Source: Jaminaea rosea | Lineage: Eukaryota; Basidiomycota; Exobasidiomycetes; Microstromatales | Direction of reading: 5' to 3' | Assembly (NCBI RefSeq): GCF_003144245.1 | Contig: NW_020289983.1 | Location: forward strand, 372,001 to 436,000 | Length of the DNA stretch: 64,000 bases | Shown: in pieces, positions 63,760 to 64,000 of the stretch | How the letters are laid out: every line of letters begins with the position of its first letter | How positions within the stretch are numbered: the stretch's first letter is position 1 | Made by a program: the position numbers and the translations under genes | The notes under the pieces: generated by a model | What the model saw: the letters and a program-made list of their open reading frames with translations, nothing else | What the model was told of the DNA's origin: nothing | The model's database searches: none

Positions 63760-64000
63760 GTGTTCATGCAGATGCTAGGCGTTGAAGGATGAGGAATCCC
63801 AAATGCTCTCTTTATTGAGTTTGATTCAGGCAGCATAAATCTTTGCTACCAATTTGTTGCACATCCTGTCGTCGCTCGCCAAGAGGAGGAACCTCATGCT
63901 CGCTGACAAGCCAGAGACCTGCCGTCCGCGCACTGCATCACACGAGGTCTGGTGTGTGTGTGTGGTGTGCTCTGGGGAACACGCCGCACGCTAGGGATGG
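63760..64000. other. Right end, with short GT repeat
   Basis: A 241-bp stretch upstream of the orphan gene. It has a GT dinucleotide run at about 63951-63966. No further gene is seen. Confidence 0.4.

Noticed and set aside
63940-64000. Telomere or subtelomeric repeat at the right end
   Set aside because: The sequence is a short GT run, not TTAGGG-type repeats.

Overview
The window is nuclear DNA from a GC-rich, gene-dense fungus. Nearly every large open frame is a eukaryotic gene, most are broken by a few short introns (about 40-175 nt, GTRAGT-type donors), and 5' leaders are pyrimidine-rich. The gene set (Ukc1/Cbk1-type NDR kinase, canonical Cdc42, Ind1, Rix7, Rad54, Ssl1) and the low intron number per gene suggest a basidiomycete, most likely a smut relative (Ustilaginomycotina). 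That placement is an inference. I see no transposon, provirus, tRNA, rRNA or CRISPR array.

Layout. 0-12 kb: the 3' part of a TauD-type dioxygenase, the TFIIH subunit SSL1, farnesyltransferase beta RAM1, an AT-hook protein, a small two-helix membrane protein, a NAB2-like CCCH protein and a saccharopine-dehydrogenase-like reductase. 12-20 kb: an E2 ubiquitin enzyme divergent from a DNAJC9-like J protein, TAD2 divergent from RNase H2 subunit C, then RAD54. 20-36 kb: a 1822-residue arrestin, a membrane-anchored SDR, a 1978-residue multi-START protein with a C-terminal membrane helix, and a protein with DUF4097/DUF7330-like beta repeats. 36-43 kb: an endonuclease III-like glycosylase, SIP5, a long gap, and CDC42. 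43-52 kb: a Ser-rich coiled-coil/TM protein, RIX7, IND1 divergent from an ornithine-cyclodeaminase-like protein. 52-64 kb: a cytochrome b561-like protein divergent from a CTR copper transporter, a second beta-repeat protein with a TM anchor and PPxY motif, the NDR kinase, and a multi-exon orphan gene.

The genes are mostly unrelated housekeeping functions: DNA repair and transcription (SSL1, RAD54, RNase H2C, glycosylase), RNA (NAB2, TAD2), ribosome export (RIX7), polarity and prenylation (CDC42, NDR kinase, RAM1), and metal/Fe-S handling (IND1, CTR, b561). No operon-like pathway is evident.

The most striking observation is in CDC42. The frame closes to the canonical 191 residues, with the invariant P-loop threonine restored, only if a single-nucleotide exon (an A at 41862) is spliced between two introns. 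Other points of note are an IND1 protein lacking the family's CxxC cluster ligands, two introns with no stop and a length divisible by three, a 42-nt intron in SSL1, and an unrecognised multi-exon gene at the right end.
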